From positions 1 through 52,861 of the forward strand of contig CALVLV010000013.1 of assembly GCA_944341075.1 (NCBI GenBank): a stretch of DNA of 52,861 nt, read 5' to 3'. The notes below the pieces were generated by a model. It searched no databases. It saw only the letters and a list, made by a program, of their open reading frames with translations, and had not been told where the DNA came from. This document shows, piece after piece, positions 51,921-52,861 of this stretch (the first letter of the stretch is position 1; every line of letters starts with the position of its first letter). The position numbers and the translations under genes are program-made. The DNA comes from an uncultured Clostridia bacterium. GTDB taxonomy: Bacteria > Bacillota > Clostridia > Christensenellales > Borkfalkiaceae.

Positions 51921-52706
51921 GTGATTAAACAAGATAAAGTCAAGAAATACAAATTTGTCATAAAAGTATTTTCCCTTTTTGCGTCAATCGTTATGATTGC
52001 GTCAATTACCATGTTCACGTCCGCGTGTTCATTTTTGCCTAAATATAGTAATCCGGAAAGTATTGAAATTGATGGCGAAACGTATATGACCGGATTTTAT
52101 GAGAATTTATGGGTGGAAGGCATTGTTTTCAGTGAAGATGATACTCCGAATTTTGAAACGGAATATCATATTTGGTGGAAAGTAGAAAATGCTCTGTTCG
52201 ATTTATATTGCGCTCAAAATAAGGAAGCGCTGTGGTGGAATCCGGCTATTTACTGTAAAAAAAGTCAATTTGATAAGGTGAAAAACTATTATGCGGACAC
52301 AGACAATTTCAATTATTATACGGGATTGTACGGCGACAGCAACAAAAGCAACCGTATTCTTTTGGACGGGAATCTGAATTATTCCCTTTTGGAAGAGGCG
52401 ATTGTTTTGAATATGCAGATCGAGGCAAATTTAGGGAAAGGTTTGCTGACAGGCAAAGAAGATTTTTCTGATATAGAAGTTCATGTTCCATCTGACGAGA
52501 TTTTACCGGTTCAACCTGTTTTATATAGGGTAAGCAAGGATGGCTTTTTTACGACCATTCAAAACAGTTGGATTGTAACAAAAAAAGAAATATATATAGA
52601 GGGAATGTATGACGGAGAAACGGAACAAAGTTATACCGCCTATAAAATCAGTAGTAAATCAAACGAATACATCTTGAAATTGCTTTCTGAAAACGGCATA
52701 GTGTAA
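51921..52706 (+). CDS. AT-rich hypothetical lipoprotein
   Basis: 261 residues from GTG 51921, preceded at about 10 nt by GAAGGA; a TTG six codons upstream is less likely. The signal peptide (basic KVKKYKFVIK, a hydrophobic core, then FTSAC) has a lipobox-like TSAC, so it is probably a membrane-attached lipoprotein. The mature part is rich in Tyr, Asn, Trp and acidic residues (ETEYHIWWKVENALFDLY) with no family that I recognise. Its codon use (many AAA, TTT, ATT) and low GC differ from the housekeeping genes and resemble the island at 34-38 kb, suggesting recent transfer. A very strong hairpin follows. Confidence 0.6.
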   Translation: MIKQDKVKKYKFVIKVFSLFASIVMIASITMFTSACSFLPKYSNPESIEIDGETYMTGFYENLWVEGIVFSEDDTPNFETEYHIWWKVENALFDLYCAQNKEALWWNPAIYCKKSQFDKVKNYYADTDNFNYYTGLYGDSNKSNRILLDGNLNYSLLEEAIVLNMQIEANLGKGLLTGKEDFSDIEVHVPSDEILPVQPVLYRVSKDGFFTTIQNSWIVTKKEIYIEGMYDGETEQSYTAYKISSKSNEYILKLLSENGIV

Positions 52707-52805
52707 AGATGTCATATAAGCCTATAGTGATTTGACTGCCGGCAAGAGTGGTGTATTTATGTTTTTCTGATGAGCCGTCACATTGCGATAGATATTTGAT
52801 AACAG

Positions 52806-52850
52806 AAAAGAGAGCGAACTATCGGAAACGATAGTTCGCTCTCTTTTCTC
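52806..52850. terminator. Strong bidirectional terminator
   Basis: A 19 bp perfect stem with a GAAA tetraloop. The arm ends in TTTTC on plus and, by symmetry, in TTTT on minus, so it can work both ways; a convergent gene is expected just beyond the window. Confidence 0.85.
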
Positions 52851-52861
52851 GCTTGAAAGTG

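Overview
The window looks like a chromosomal segment of an endospore-lineage Bacillota, most like an uncultured clostridial (Christensenellales-type) gut bacterium. The evidence is a Spo0A-type regulator, a SpoVB-like flippase and a YjzC-like peptide, together with consensus sigma-A promoters (TTGACA-17-TATAAT), strong GGAGG ribosome sites, many intrinsic terminators, a reverse-type rubrerythrin and class II aldolase. The taxonomic placement is an inference. Most genes are moderately GC-rich; the island at 34.0-38.3 kb and the last gene are visibly AT-richer.

Layout. 0-2.2 kb: the end of a Ppx/GppA phosphatase, a site-2-protease-like membrane protein, a beta-propeller gene broken by a stop codon and a tiny zinc-binding protein. 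2.2-6.9 kb: gyrB-gyrA from one strong promoter. 7.0-11.3 kb: a P-type ATPase (minus) divergent from serS. 11.3-15.5 kb: dispersed repeats, a GNAT acetyltransferase, a DEDDh exonuclease overlapping an RsmF-like rRNA methyltransferase, and an InlB-repeat membrane protein. 15.6-19.9 kb: a 1439-residue acidic surface protein. 20.1-25.9 kb: a half-size TSUP transporter pair, the SpoVB-like flippase, a LysM protein, a hypothetical protein, Spo0A and a metallophosphoesterase. 26-32.5 kb: the pyrimidine operon pyrB-C-F-K-(membrane PH-like protein)-D-E behind a roughly 320 nt structured leader. 32.7-33.8 kb: a NodB deacetylase and a YjzC-like peptide.

34.0-38.3 kb is a small integrated element. A 22 bp copy of the 3' end of tRNA-Thr(CGU) lies at 34016-34037, in direct orientation with the same bases in the intact tRNA gene at 38294-38369. 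Between them lie a soluble FtsH-like AAA+ protein whose protease zinc site is destroyed (HEAGH to RNIGC), a divergent ribbon-helix-helix/WYL regulator with paired operator-like repeats, and an IS3-type transposase. This is the most unusual locus in the window and my best candidate for an undescribed system.

38.4-52.8 kb is mostly housekeeping: a SPOR-like secreted protein, murG, a PAP2 phosphatase, a lipoprotein, fba, an M29 aminopeptidase, gap, a probably frameshifted membrane protein, ychF, argS, a HAD phosphatase, rubrerythrin followed by a nested RNA hairpin, a decayed MobV-like relaxase fragment, and an AT-rich lipoprotein. Convergent gene pairs are usually separated by a single hairpin that can act as a terminator for both.
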